Assembly (NCBI GenBank): GCA_031282465.1
Contig: JAITDR010000179.1
Span: 1 to 16,447 of the forward strand
Length of the DNA stretch: 16,447 nt
Direction: 5' to 3'
DNA from: Desulfovibrio sp.
GTDB lineage: Bacteria; Desulfobacterota; Desulfovibrionia; Desulfovibrionales; Desulfovibrionaceae
Every line of letters begins with the position of its first letter. Position 1 is the first letter of the stretch. Under the pieces are notes generated by a model. The model did no database searches. It had not been told where the DNA came from and was given only the letters and a program-made list of their open reading frames with translations. The position numbers and the translations under genes are program-made. Shown in pieces: positions 1-7,003 of the stretch.

Positions 1-3
1 TCT

Positions 4-315
4 CTACGGCGCTGTCACCAAATCCCTGACGACATCTTTTTTGCGGAGCGGCTCAAGCAGCAATAGCGGCGTTTCCGCGATTGTTGTACAGGCCAGGGCA
101 GCCTTGCCGTTGATCCGAAGCCCGCAACGGCCGCAAATGCCGTGGTCGCATACACTGTGCTTATAGTATGCAAGGCTTCCGTCGTAGTGCAAACTTATAT
201 AATCAAGTACATCCATGACAGTAACTTTGTCTTCATCAGTATACGGCACAAGGAACATATCATAGTGACCGCTGCCGTCGTGTTCATCATCTTGGCGGTA
301 AATTTGTACCTGCAT
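4..315 (-). CDS. Small 2Fe-2S ferredoxin-like protein (SdhB/FrdB N-terminal domain only)
   Basis: A 103-residue protein with the plant-type 2Fe-2S signature of succinate dehydrogenase and fumarate reductase iron-sulfur subunits: Cys56-x4-Cys61-x2-Cys64 and Cys76, in the context CDHGICGRCGLRINGKAALAC. The tail LLEPLRKKDVVRDL matches the segment that closes this domain in SdhB. In SdhB (about 230 residues) a second domain with 3Fe-4S and 4Fe-4S clusters follows, but here a TAG stop comes four residues later. The ATG at 315 is chosen because GGAGAG (327-322) lies six bases upstream; the ATG at 348 has no such site. It follows the flavoprotein gene by 86 bases on the same strand and probably passes electrons to or from that FAD. 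Its DNA is visibly more AT-rich than its neighbours. The domain is certain; the partner is inferred. Confidence 0.88.
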   Translation of the reverse strand: MQVQIYRQDDEHDGSGHYDMFLVPYTDEDKVTVMDVLDYISLHYDGSLAYYKHSVCDHGICGRCGLRINGKAALACTTIAETPLLLLEPLRKKDVVRDLVTAP

Positions 316-401
316 TATATGCTCTCCGGCAATTTTCCATAAATCCATGTCGTTATATCGACGTAAACATCAGATGTACTATATCAACTGCATTGACGGC
401 G

Positions 402-2243
402 TTAACCCCATTGATAGCGTTTATAGTCCAAGTCCGGACGTAAAAAAAACTGCATTACGTTTTCATCTTTTCCGCGCAGCAACGGTACTTTTGTAACACG
501 CGGCGGTTCTTTGCGCATATTGACGCTGCCGTCCGCAGTCGGGGTAAAGATTTGCCGCACCGTCCATGTATCATGGTCAACCTGCGGATAGTCGTCGCGG
601 ATATGGTTGCCGCGGCTTTCTTTGCGCTCCAGGGCTGCAAGCACGCCGTGCTCGACGCAGACCATCAGGTTTTCCATCTGCAGGGCCGTCAGCCATTCGA
701 GATTGTAGCGGGGGCCGCCTGATACGGCCATGTGCGGCATATCCTCGGTCCTGATGCGCCTGAGTTCCCGCAAGGCGGCGAGGAGCCCCGCCTCCGTGCG
801 GCGAAAGCCGAAGCCGGCATCGCAGGCTTTTTCGATACGCGACTGCACGAGAACCGGAGAAATGCCGGTTTTCCTGCGCAGGGGCGCATAGGCCCTCTCC
901 GTACAGCAACGGGTCGACTCGTTGTCCGGAGCACCGGGCTCCGCGTCGCGGGCAAAGGCGGCGGCGCTTTCGCCTGCCTTATAACCCTGTACAAGCATTT
1001 CCACCAAGCCGTCGCCGACGCGCATGGCTCCGAAGGTGCCGCTGCCCGTTTCGCCGCCTGCGAAGAGCCCCGGTACCGTGGTGCGCATGTGCTCGTCTAT
1101 GAGAAGTCCGCCGCTGCTGTACTCAAAGCCGAGGCCCGTTTCAATCCCTTTGCCGTCGCGCAGATTGTCCATCACACGGGAAATGTCGTCGCCCTTGTAG
1201 TGGTTTGCCGCATAATATTCTCCCTGAACGGAAAAGTAGCCCTTGACGGCCTCCTCGCGCTGTTCCCGCGTGTAACGGCTGTAATCCAGAAAGATACCGC
1301 CGTTTTTCGTCCCTCTGCCGTGAAAAATCGCCTCGCCCCAATAATAGGTACAGACGAGTTTTATGTGTTTGAAGCCCTTGTAAAAGGCGGTTTTTTCCAT
1401 AATCTCTTCGGGAACGGCGATGAGGTCGCCGCATGCGTCGCGAAACTGCGGCCAGACGCCGCCTTTCAGACCGCAGTAGACAATGAGTACATAGGGCAGG
1501 ATGCTCCCCCGGAGATAGGGCGGCGCAACGGCCGTAGGGAAAGAGAGGAGAAATTCCATATCCGCAATATCCGCGCCGGCCCGGAACCCGATGCCCACGC
1601 CGTCACCCGTCATATCCGTGACGCTGTTTTTCAGGGAAAACGGCTGGTATCCACCCGTGCCGAGTACCACGGCTTTGGCCAGAACGACAAAGAGTTCGCC
1701 CCTGTAGATGTCCAGCGCGAGAATGCCCGCCGGGCGTCCGTCGCGCATCAGCACATCCAGAACCGTCGTGTCTTCCAGAATTTCCACGCCGGGAGCATCG
1801 CGCATGCCTTCTTTCAAGGCCAGTGCGAAATTTTTGCCCGAGGAAACCCATTTGCCGTCTTTCAACTGCTTGAACGGCACCTTGGCGCGTTGCGCCCACC
1901 GTACGTATTCCTCGACGATTGTCGGCCCGTCCGACGTGAACTGTTCTACTACGGGCTGATCGCTGAGATAAAAACCTTCCTTGACAATGCTGTCGAACCA
2001 GCCTTCCGGCGTGATGGATTCGTCGGCTTCAAGTCCCAGTATCTTTTTTGCGCTGTATCCGTCTATGGACATGGAACCGCCGGCCATGACGACATTGCCG
2101 CTTCTGCCCACTTTCCCCTTGGAAACAAGTATAACTCTCGCCCCGACCCTGAAGGCGGCAAGCGCCGCCGTCACGCCCGCCCCCGATCCGCCGGCGACGA
2201 CAACATCCGTCTGCAAAAAGCGAAGTTCGCTGTTTTCCGCCAT
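402..2243 (-). CDS. FAD-dependent oxidoreductase of the fumarate reductase/APS reductase flavoprotein family
   Basis: A 613-residue flavoprotein (FAD_binding_2 type with a Succ_DH_flav_C-like helical tail). Visible elements are the Rossmann motif GGSGAG at 18-23, VVLGTGGY near 192-199, TGDGVGIGFRAGADIADMEF at 212-231, VPGLFAGGETGSGTFGAMRVG near 390-410 with a retained substrate-type arginine (Arg408), and a C-terminal MENLMVCVEHGVLAALERKESRG segment typical of FrdA/SdhA/AprA. The histidine that binds FAD covalently in SdhA is glycine here (RSGN, 47-50), as in AprA-type proteins. The FHPT and HxTMGG histidines of succinate/fumarate enzymes are replaced (SFPT near 234-237, EYSSGG at 374-379). 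Its substrate is therefore probably not plain fumarate. The start has AGGGAAG upstream. It lies downstream of an ABC importer and a VOC gene and upstream of the 2Fe-2S gene, probably in one operon. Confidence 0.9.
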   Translation of the reverse strand: MAENSELRFLQTDVVVAGGSGAGVTAALAAFRVGARVILVSKGKVGRSGNVVMAGGSMSIDGYSAKKILGLEADESITPEGWFDSIVKEGFYLSDQPVVEQFTSDGPTIVEEYVRWAQRAKVPFKQLKDGKWVSSGKNFALALKEGMRDAPGVEILEDTTVLDVLMRDGRPAGILALDIYRGELFVVLAKAVVLGTGGYQPFSLKNSVTDMTGDGVGIGFRAGADIADMEFLLSFPTAVAPPYLRGSILPYVLIVYCGLKGGVWPQFRDACGDLIAVPEEIMEKTAFYKGFKHIKLVCTYYWGEAIFHGRGTKNGGIFLDYSRYTREQREEAVKGYFSVQGEYYAANHYKGDDISRVMDNLRDGKGIETGLGFEYSSGGLLIDEHMRTTVPGLFAGGETGSGTFGAMRVGDGLVEMLVQGYKAGESAAAFARDAEPGAPDNESTRCCTERAYAPLRRKTGISPVLVQSRIEKACDAGFGFRRTEAGLLAALRELRRIRTEDMPHMAVSGGPRYNLEWLTALQMENLMVCVEHGVLAALERKESRGNHIRDDYPQVDHDTWTVRQIFTPTADGSVNMRKEPPRVTKVPLLRGKDENVMQFFLRPDLDYKRYQWG

Positions 2244-2291
2244 GATTTGTTCTTCCCTGAAAAATTTTTTCGGAAATCATTAAACGCGGCA

Positions 2292-3116
2292 TCAGCCCGT
2301 AAATTCCAGAACGGCGTCCAACTCCTCAAGGGGAACCAGCAGGACATCGTCCCTCAGGGTATAAGCGCGCCCGCTTTGTTTCACCAACCCGGCCGCAATG
2401 CCGGGATCGTCGCAGCGTACGGTAACGGCGACAAAGCGGTCCGGCGGCAACGACGACACGCCGAAGCGTTCTGCGGCTTCACGCACAGTGTATACGGAGA
2501 CAGGGAGGGTCGATTCTCCCAACGCGGCGTAGCGCTTCGCCGTCGTTTCCGGATCGGAGGCTGCTGTGCTTATCCCGCCCAGCGCTCGAGCCGTGTTGGG
2601 ATGCCGCATCCATTCTTCGCGCCATACCAACTGCGGGGTCAGATGCCGGCAAAAATAGACGCGGCCCTCCCTGAACTGCCCCGGTGTCAGCCGCACCGTT
2701 TCAAATTCGGCAAGCTGTTGAACGCCGTCAATCTCCACAGGCCGCGAGAAACGTTGGACAGCCTGAAAGGCAAAGCCCTGTTCGCTCAGCCGCGCCTGCA
2801 GCGTATCGGAATCTCCCATGGAGAAGACAAGACCGTCAATGCCCGTATAACTCTCCAGAACGTCTTTGCGGGGGTTTGCCGCTTCGGGAGGCAGCCCGAT
2901 GAGTTCAAGGTAACCCTCGGCGAATACGGCCAGCCGATTGACGGACCCCAAGCTGTGGACGCTTCTCGGCGTAAGCGTGAATCCCAATTCCTGAAACACC
3001 TGTTCGTAGCGGGCCATTGCATACTTGACGTTGATGACCAGATGGTCCGGGTACAGGCGGAAGCCCGCCCGCGCCTGCCCGGATCTCCGGGCAGGCGCGC
3101 CGTTATCCGGCTGCAT
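2292..3116 (-). CDS. Glyoxalase-like VOC superfamily protein
   Basis: A 274-residue protein resembling the Glyoxalase_3 family (vicinal oxygen chelate fold). The first module starts at about residue 22 with PDHLVINV, followed by ELGFTLTPR, NRLAVFAEGYLELIGLP, and later FCRHLTPQLVWREEWMRHPN. The His of PDHL, the Glu of YLEL and the His of MRHPN sit where this family places candidate metal ligands. A second half (from about residue 175) looks like another VOC-type module. The ATG at 3116 shares one base with the TGA of the substrate-binding protein gene (TGATG) and has AGGAGA seven bases upstream, so a longer upstream frame is rejected. Such proteins use a divalent metal to isomerise, cleave or bind small organic molecules. 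Its operon position suggests action on the imported compound or an intermediate. The exact reaction is unknown. Confidence 0.8.
   Translation of the reverse strand: MQPDNGAPARRSGQARAGFRLYPDHLVINVKYAMARYEQVFQELGFTLTPRSVHSLGSVNRLAVFAEGYLELIGLPPEAANPRKDVLESYTGIDGLVFSMGDSDTLQARLSEQGFAFQAVQRFSRPVEIDGVQQLAEFETVRLTPGQFREGRVYFCRHLTPQLVWREEWMRHPNTARALGGISTAASDPETTAKRYAALGESTLPVSVYTVREAAERFGVSSLPPDRFVAVTVRCDDPGIAAGLVKQSGRAYTLRDDVLLVPLEELDAVLEFTG
3071..3098 (-). repeat. Perfect 13-bp inverted repeat at the SBP/VOC junction
   Basis: GCGCCTGCCCGGA (3071-3083) and TCCGGGCAGGCGC (3086-3098) are perfect inverse copies around two central bases. It lies within the first codons of the VOC gene and just behind the stop of the binding protein gene. 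In RNA it would form a very stable hairpin. No T run follows, so a role in mRNA stabilisation or translational damping is more likely than termination. Confidence 0.7.
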
Positions 3117-4105
3117 CAGCGCTTCTCCTGCAGGCGCACGGCTTCGTTGAAAGGGCCGGTCACGAAGAGATCCGCGTTCAGCTCGCCCTTGACGGCGCCC
3201 GCCTTCACAAATTCCGCATGTTGCAGTTTGAGGCTGTCGACGACGGCCGGGCTGAAATCCAGTTTGTACATCTTGCTCCACTGCGTGACGAAAGCGCCGG
3301 CATCTTTTTCCGGCAGGCCTGCCTTTTGCAGGATGGTCGTCACTTCATTCGGATGCGCGGCGCCCCATCGTTCGGCGGCGAGCAACCCCAAAATAATTTT
3401 GGTGACCGCCTCCGGGCGGGCGGAGATGAATTTTGCCGTGATCGCCGCCGAACCGACATACGGAACGGCGTCCGTACCCGCGAATTTTTTCCATTCCTCC
3501 GCAAAGTCACCCAAAACTCGCAGCTTGAGTTCATCCTGCACCTGCAAAACGGTTACGGAACGCAAGGCGCTGCCGTCCACCTGATTTTGCGCCAGAAACT
3601 GCACGAGACGCGACTCGTTGCCTCCGACCAGAGTGAAATCCGCAGGCGTGATGCCGTAGTTGCGGGCCAAAATAGTGGAAGCGATGACGGCTACGGAAGA
3701 CCCGGCCGGCGACGACCCGATTTTTTTCGCTTTGAAATCTGCCAAGGACTGTATGGGAGAATCCGCCGGCACGACAAATTTCGCATCCGCCGGTTGTGTG
3801 ACGGCGAACAGTTTTATGGGTATGCCCTGCGCGGCGGCGCTGAACACCCCGGCGAGCGGCGTGCCGAAGGACAAGTCGATGGAATCCGACGTCAGGGCAA
3901 GGATTTGGGCGTTGACATCGGGAAAATGCGTGAATTCCACCTCAAGGCCCTGTTTTTCCAAAAAGCGTTCCGCTTCCAGAACGGCGCCGTAGCCGAGACT
4001 GACGCCGCTTGTCCAGTATCCGACGCGGGCCTTGTCCGCGGCGCCGGCCGTGCTTGTCATGGCGATGAACAACGGCACCAGGACGACAACCAAGAGTTTT
4101 TTCAC
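3116..4105 (-). CDS. ABC transporter substrate-binding protein (SsuA/TauA/NMT1-like)
   Basis: A 329-residue periplasmic binding protein. The GTG at 4105 is chosen because GGAGG lies eight bases upstream and because it yields a clean signal peptide (KK, then LLVVVLVPLFIAM, then a likely cleavage after STAGAA). The ATG at 4177 would lengthen the N-terminus and overlap the permease gene. The mature part has the layout of nitrate/sulfonate/taurine binding proteins: RVGYWTSG at its start, LTSDSIDLSFGTPL, AAAQGIPIKLFAVTQ, IQSLADFKAKKIGSSPAGSS, and a helical C-terminus. These proteins bind small organic anions or heterocycles and hand them to the permease. The ligand cannot be read from sequence. 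Its stop overlaps the next start by one base, indicating translational coupling to the VOC gene. Confidence 0.9.
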   Translation of the reverse strand: MKKLLVVVLVPLFIAMTSTAGAADKARVGYWTSGVSLGYGAVLEAERFLEKQGLEVEFTHFPDVNAQILALTSDSIDLSFGTPLAGVFSAAAQGIPIKLFAVTQPADAKFVVPADSPIQSLADFKAKKIGSSPAGSSVAVIASTILARNYGITPADFTLVGGNESRLVQFLAQNQVDGSALRSVTVLQVQDELKLRVLGDFAEEWKKFAGTDAVPYVGSAAITAKFISARPEAVTKIILGLLAAERWGAAHPNEVTTILQKAGLPEKDAGAFVTQWSKMYKLDFSPAVVDSLKLQHAEFVKAGAVKGELNADLFVTGPFNEAVRLQEKR

Positions 4106-4113
4106 GACATTTT

Positions 4114-4118
4114 CCTCC
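4114..4118 (-). promoter_or_regulatory. Ribosome binding site that sets the GTG start of the binding protein
   Basis: GGAGG lies eight bases ahead of the GTG at 4105. An ATG between them is out of frame, and the in-frame ATG at 4177 would overlap the permease gene, so GTG is the start. Confidence 0.7.
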
Positions 4119-4136
4119 GTTCGGTATCGGTAAATG

Positions 4137-4895
4137 TTATTCGGGAGACGGCTTCCAACGGAACAACGCTTTCTCAAGCGGTTTCAACACGCCTGCTTCA
4201 ATGAGCAGCATGAACATGATGAGCAGGATGGTCCATGCGAATACTTGAGAACTTTGAATGAGATCGGCGGCCTGGCGCAGACGGTAGCCTATGCCGCTCG
4301 ATGCGCCTATGGTTTCAGCCACCAGGGACACGCGCCAGCCGAAGCCGAAGGCCAGCCTCGCGCCTGCGAAAAACGACGGCAGCACGGTGGGTACATAAAT
4401 CTTCGCGAGTATCTGGAGGCGGGACATATTGAAGCTCTTTGCAAGCTCGACATACTGCTTGTCCACGGTTTTTGTGCCGTTCCATACACTGGTGAGCATA
4501 AGCGGCATGGTGGTCATGAACACCACCATGACCGTGCTGGCATCGGAGAGGCCGAACCATATAATGGCAAAGACCGCCCAGATGGCTGAAGAAACCGTGT
4601 TGAACACGGCTACGACGGGTTCGAGAAAATCCGCCAGCGCTCTGCTTGCGCCCATCACCACGCCCAAAGCCGTCCCTGCCGCGGCCGCAAGAAAAAAGCC
4701 GATGCCGACCCTTGCCAGTGTGGCGCCCACGTCCTGCAGGAAGGTCGGCGTGTGCAGCAAAGACGAAAAAGCCTGCAACACCGCGTAAGGACCGGGCAAG
4801 ACAAAGGACGGGACACGGCTTGAAGCCGCCCACCATACAGCAAGGACCAGCGTCGCCAAAAGCAGCCGGCGGGCGATATGTGCCGAAGGTTTCAT
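4137..4895 (-). CDS. ABC transporter permease (SsuC/TauC-like)
   Basis: A 252-residue inner-membrane permease of the BPD_transp_1 type, with about six hydrophobic segments. The first is LLLATLVLAVWWAA near the N-terminus; later ones include VGIGFFLAAAAGTALGVVMG and WTILLIMFMLLIEAGVL. The cytoplasmic coupling loop that contacts the ATPase is visible as ELAKSFNMSRLQILAKIYVP (the EAA loop). The ATG at 4895 has AGAGGA seven bases upstream; extending to 4958 would add a highly charged segment atypical of the family. It follows the ATPase gene after a 138-base gap and precedes the binding protein by 31 bases. Length and motifs fit the nitrate/sulfonate/taurine branch. Confidence 0.92.
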   Translation of the reverse strand: MKPSAHIARRLLLATLVLAVWWAASSRVPSFVLPGPYAVLQAFSSLLHTPTFLQDVGATLARVGIGFFLAAAAGTALGVVMGASRALADFLEPVVAVFNTVSSAIWAVFAIIWFGLSDASTVMVVFMTTMPLMLTSVWNGTKTVDKQYVELAKSFNMSRLQILAKIYVPTVLPSFFAGARLAFGFGWRVSLVAETIGASSGIGYRLRQAADLIQSSQVFAWTILLIMFMLLIEAGVLKPLEKALFRWKPSPE

Positions 4896-5033
4896 CAGCG
4901 ATTCCTCTATGGTCCGAACCCTCTCCCTCCGGGGAGATTTCCGCTTGACGCCCGGCAAAGCCGGACATCGGTTACAGATAACACCCCCCTCCGGGGAGGG
5001 GACATGCAGCCGGGTTTTATCCGCGGGGCGGAA
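4896..5033 (-). other. Leader-like gap with repeated GC hairpins between ATPase and permease genes
   Basis: In this otherwise tight cluster the 138-base gap contains two copies of CCCTCCGGGGAG (4925-4936 and 4987-4998). The second copy is part of CCCCTCC/GGAGGGG (4986-5001). Between them lies CCGGC-AAA-GCCGG (4952-4964). No frame with a ribosome site was recognised in it. It may be an RNA-processing or attenuation region. Confidence 0.45.
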
Positions 5034-5879
5034 TCATCCGCCGGACGGAGCAGGATATGGGTTGAAAGACAATTTTCCCCGCAAACTGCGTATCTGCTCC
5101 GTGACGCTTTTATCCAGCAGACTGCGCGGCCGCGCGAGCTCAACGGGGACAATCTCCGTGATGCGGCCCGGACGGGGAGCAAAGACCGCGACATTATCCG
5201 CCAGTACAACGGCTTCTTCCACATCGTGCGTCACAAAAACCGCCGTCATTCCCGTCACGGCATGTATGTTCAGCAGTTCGGCGTGCATCTGGCTGCGGGT
5301 TTGGCTGTCCAGTTTGGAAAAAGGTTCGTCCAGCAGCAATACCTCCGGTTCCACGACCAAGCTGCGGGCCAGGGCAGCCCTGCTCCTCATGCCGCCGGAA
5401 AGCTGGTACGGAAAGGCCCCGGCAAACTCTTCGAGCCCGACCAGCTTCAACATGTCGTATACCCGGCAATGCCGCTCCGTTTTTTCGACGCGGGCCGCTT
5501 CCAGCCCCAACGCGACGTTGTCCTGCACCGTGCGCCAGGGAAGAAGCCTGTCTTCCTGAAACATGTAGGCCACGCGCTGCCGTCCGGCTTTTTCAGGGTT
5601 TCTCCTTTCCGCGAGGGTATACGTCCCGTGATCCTGGGTATCCAGCCCGGCGAGGATATTGAGCAAGGTGCTTTTCCCGCAACCCGAGGAGCCTATCAAC
5701 GCCGTAATTTCCCCGGCCTGCACCTGCAGGTCCACATTCGTCAAAACTTCCAGCGGCCCGAAGCTCTTGCAGATACCCTGCAGCCGGATGAGAGGCGGCG
5801 CTTTTTTCAGCCCGCGGTCGACAAAGGGTATAACCAGGCACTTGGTTTCCGCCTGTGCCGATACTGCTTGCCTCGACAT
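5034..5879 (-). CDS. ABC transporter ATP-binding protein (SsuB/TauB-like)
   Basis: A 281-residue ATPase with all nucleotide-binding motifs intact: Walker A GSSGCGKST (about 63-71), Q-loop YMFQED, signature LSGGM, Walker B VLLLDEPF, D-loop SKLD and switch histidine VTHD. The sequence QEDRLLPWRTVQDNV is characteristic of the nitrate/sulfonate/taurine importer branch. About 30 poorly conserved residues precede the ATPase fold, so a start slightly downstream is possible; the ATG at 5879 has AGGA nine bases upstream. It is the first gene of the importer cluster and lies just behind a candidate promoter at 5935-5963. It would energise uptake through the permease encoded next. Confidence 0.92.
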   Translation of the reverse strand: MSRQAVSAQAETKCLVIPFVDRGLKKAPPLIRLQGICKSFGPLEVLTNVDLQVQAGEITALIGSSGCGKSTLLNILAGLDTQDHGTYTLAERRNPEKAGRQRVAYMFQEDRLLPWRTVQDNVALGLEAARVEKTERHCRVYDMLKLVGLEEFAGAFPYQLSGGMRSRAALARSLVVEPEVLLLDEPFSKLDSQTRSQMHAELLNIHAVTGMTAVFVTHDVEEAVVLADNVAVFAPRPGRITEIVPVELARPRSLLDKSVTEQIRSLRGKLSFNPYPAPSGG

Positions 5880-5934
5880 AGCGTGATTCCTGCTCGTTTG
5901 CCGTTAAAGAAGTAAAGCCGATAGGATTTGTAAT

Positions 5935-5963
5935 TTTTTATCACCGGATTGTGCGCTTGTCCA
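5935..5963 (-). promoter_or_regulatory. Candidate sigma-70 promoter for the ABC/flavoprotein cluster
   Basis: On the minus strand TGGACA (5963-5958) and TAAAAA (5940-5935) are separated by 17 bases in an AT-richer stretch, 56 bases ahead of the ATPase start. The -35 box matches the consensus in five of six positions and the -10 box in four of six. It would drive the importer cluster independently of the PiT gene upstream. Confidence 0.4.
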
Positions 5964-5998
5964 CTGTTTTTTCAGCTTGGTCGAGTGCAGGCTTCACG

Positions 5999-7003
5999 TC
6001 AATCTAAGAAGAATTTGAGCAGAAGCGCGGCCGATGCGCCCACGCAGGCGGAGGCCGGCAGGGTGAGCGCCCAGGCCGTGAGCAGGTTGCCCGCTATGCC
6101 CCAACGCACGGCCGACAAGCGCATGGAAGACCCGACCCCGAAAATGGCCGCTGTAATGGTGTGCGTTGTGCTGACCGGCGCACCGAGCAGGGAAGCCCCG
6201 CCGATCACTGCCGCAGCCGACAACTCGGCCGTAAAACCGTGCGCCGGCTCAAGCCTGAAAATTTTCTGTCCCATGGTCTTCACGATGCTCCAGCCGCCCA
6301 CGGCCGTGCCTGCGGCCATGGTCAGCGAACAGGCCAGCTTGACCCACAACGGCACCCGGAAGACTTCCTCCTGCCCGAAAACCACAAGGGCCAGCGCGAT
6401 AATCCCCATGGTCTTCTGCGCGTCGTTCAAGCCGTGACTCAAGGCCATACAGCCGCAGGAAACAATCTGCGCCCTGCGGAAAAAACGCATGGCGCGGCTG
6501 CGCACGACACGACAAAACAACAGGTTGATCCCGCTCATCAGGATAAAGCCCGCGACAAACCCGGACAACGGAGAAAGGACAAGAGGCAGCAATACCTTTT
6601 GCGCAACGGAAACGGTATTGACGGCCTCAAGGCCGGACAGAGCCGTCGCCGACCCCATCAGCCCGCCTATGAGGGCGTGCGACGACGACGAGGGAATGCC
6701 GAAGCGCCAGGTCAGCGCGTTCCAGACGACAGCCCCGGTCAGGGCACCCGGCACCAGAATGCGGCTGCTCCCTATGATGTCCGGGCGTATCACCCCGCTG
6801 CCCAGCGTATGCGCCACCTCCTCCCCAAGCAATGCCCCGAGCAGGTTCAGCGAAGCCGCCATGACAATCGCCGCGCGCGGAGACAAAACTCTCGTGGACA
6901 CCACGGGGGCCACGGCATTGGCGCAGTCGTGCGCCCCGTTCGTAAAATCGAACAACAGGGCGACGGCTATCACCGCAATAAGCAACATCGGGACGTCAAA
7001 CAT
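5999..7003 (-). CDS. pit: PiT-family inorganic phosphate (or cation/sulfate) permease
   Basis: A 334-residue integral membrane protein of the PiT (PHO-4) family. It carries the duplicated family signature: FDFTNGAHDCANAVA near residues 18-32 and GCMALSHGLNDAQKTMGII in the second half. Also present are GIPSSSSHALIGG and GAPVSTTHTITAAIFG, the two conserved Ser/Thr-His motifs. About ten hydrophobic helices are visible. PiT proteins carry metal-phosphate with protons or sodium; some relatives in sulfur-metabolising bacteria are proposed to carry sulfate, and sequence alone does not decide. Its start overlaps the end of the DUF47 gene by eight bases, the classical DUF47-PiT arrangement. It is the last gene of its block; no strong terminator was seen behind it. 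Confidence 0.94.
   Translation of the reverse strand: MFDVPMLLIAVIAVALLFDFTNGAHDCANAVAPVVSTRVLSPRAAIVMAASLNLLGALLGEEVAHTLGSGVIRPDIIGSSRILVPGALTGAVVWNALTWRFGIPSSSSHALIGGLMGSATALSGLEAVNTVSVAQKVLLPLVLSPLSGFVAGFILMSGINLLFCRVVRSRAMRFFRRAQIVSCGCMALSHGLNDAQKTMGIIALALVVFGQEEVFRVPLWVKLACSLTMAAGTAVGGWSIVKTMGQKIFRLEPAHGFTAELSAAAVIGGASLLGAPVSTTHTITAAIFGVGSSMRLSAVRWGIAGNLLTAWALTLPASACVGASAALLLKFFLD

Noticed and set aside
2256..2273. AT palindrome near GAAAAATTTTTTC as terminator before the flavoprotein gene
   Set aside because: The stem is only A-T pairs without a loop. It sits directly ahead of the ribosome site of the next gene and would not terminate efficiently.
3117..3281. Longer N-terminus of the VOC protein
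   Set aside because: It would overlap the binding protein gene in another frame. The ATG at 3116 has a good ribosome site and coupling overlap.
732..3584. Very long plus-strand open frame (950 codons)
   Set aside because: It lies antisense to the flavoprotein, VOC and binding protein genes, has a composition typical of GC-rich shadow frames, and shows no recognisable domain.
4896..5033. TPP or other known riboswitch in the ATPase-permease gap
   Set aside because: I looked for thi-box-like CTGAGA and ACCTGAT elements and did not see them. The position inside the operon also argues against a classical riboswitch.
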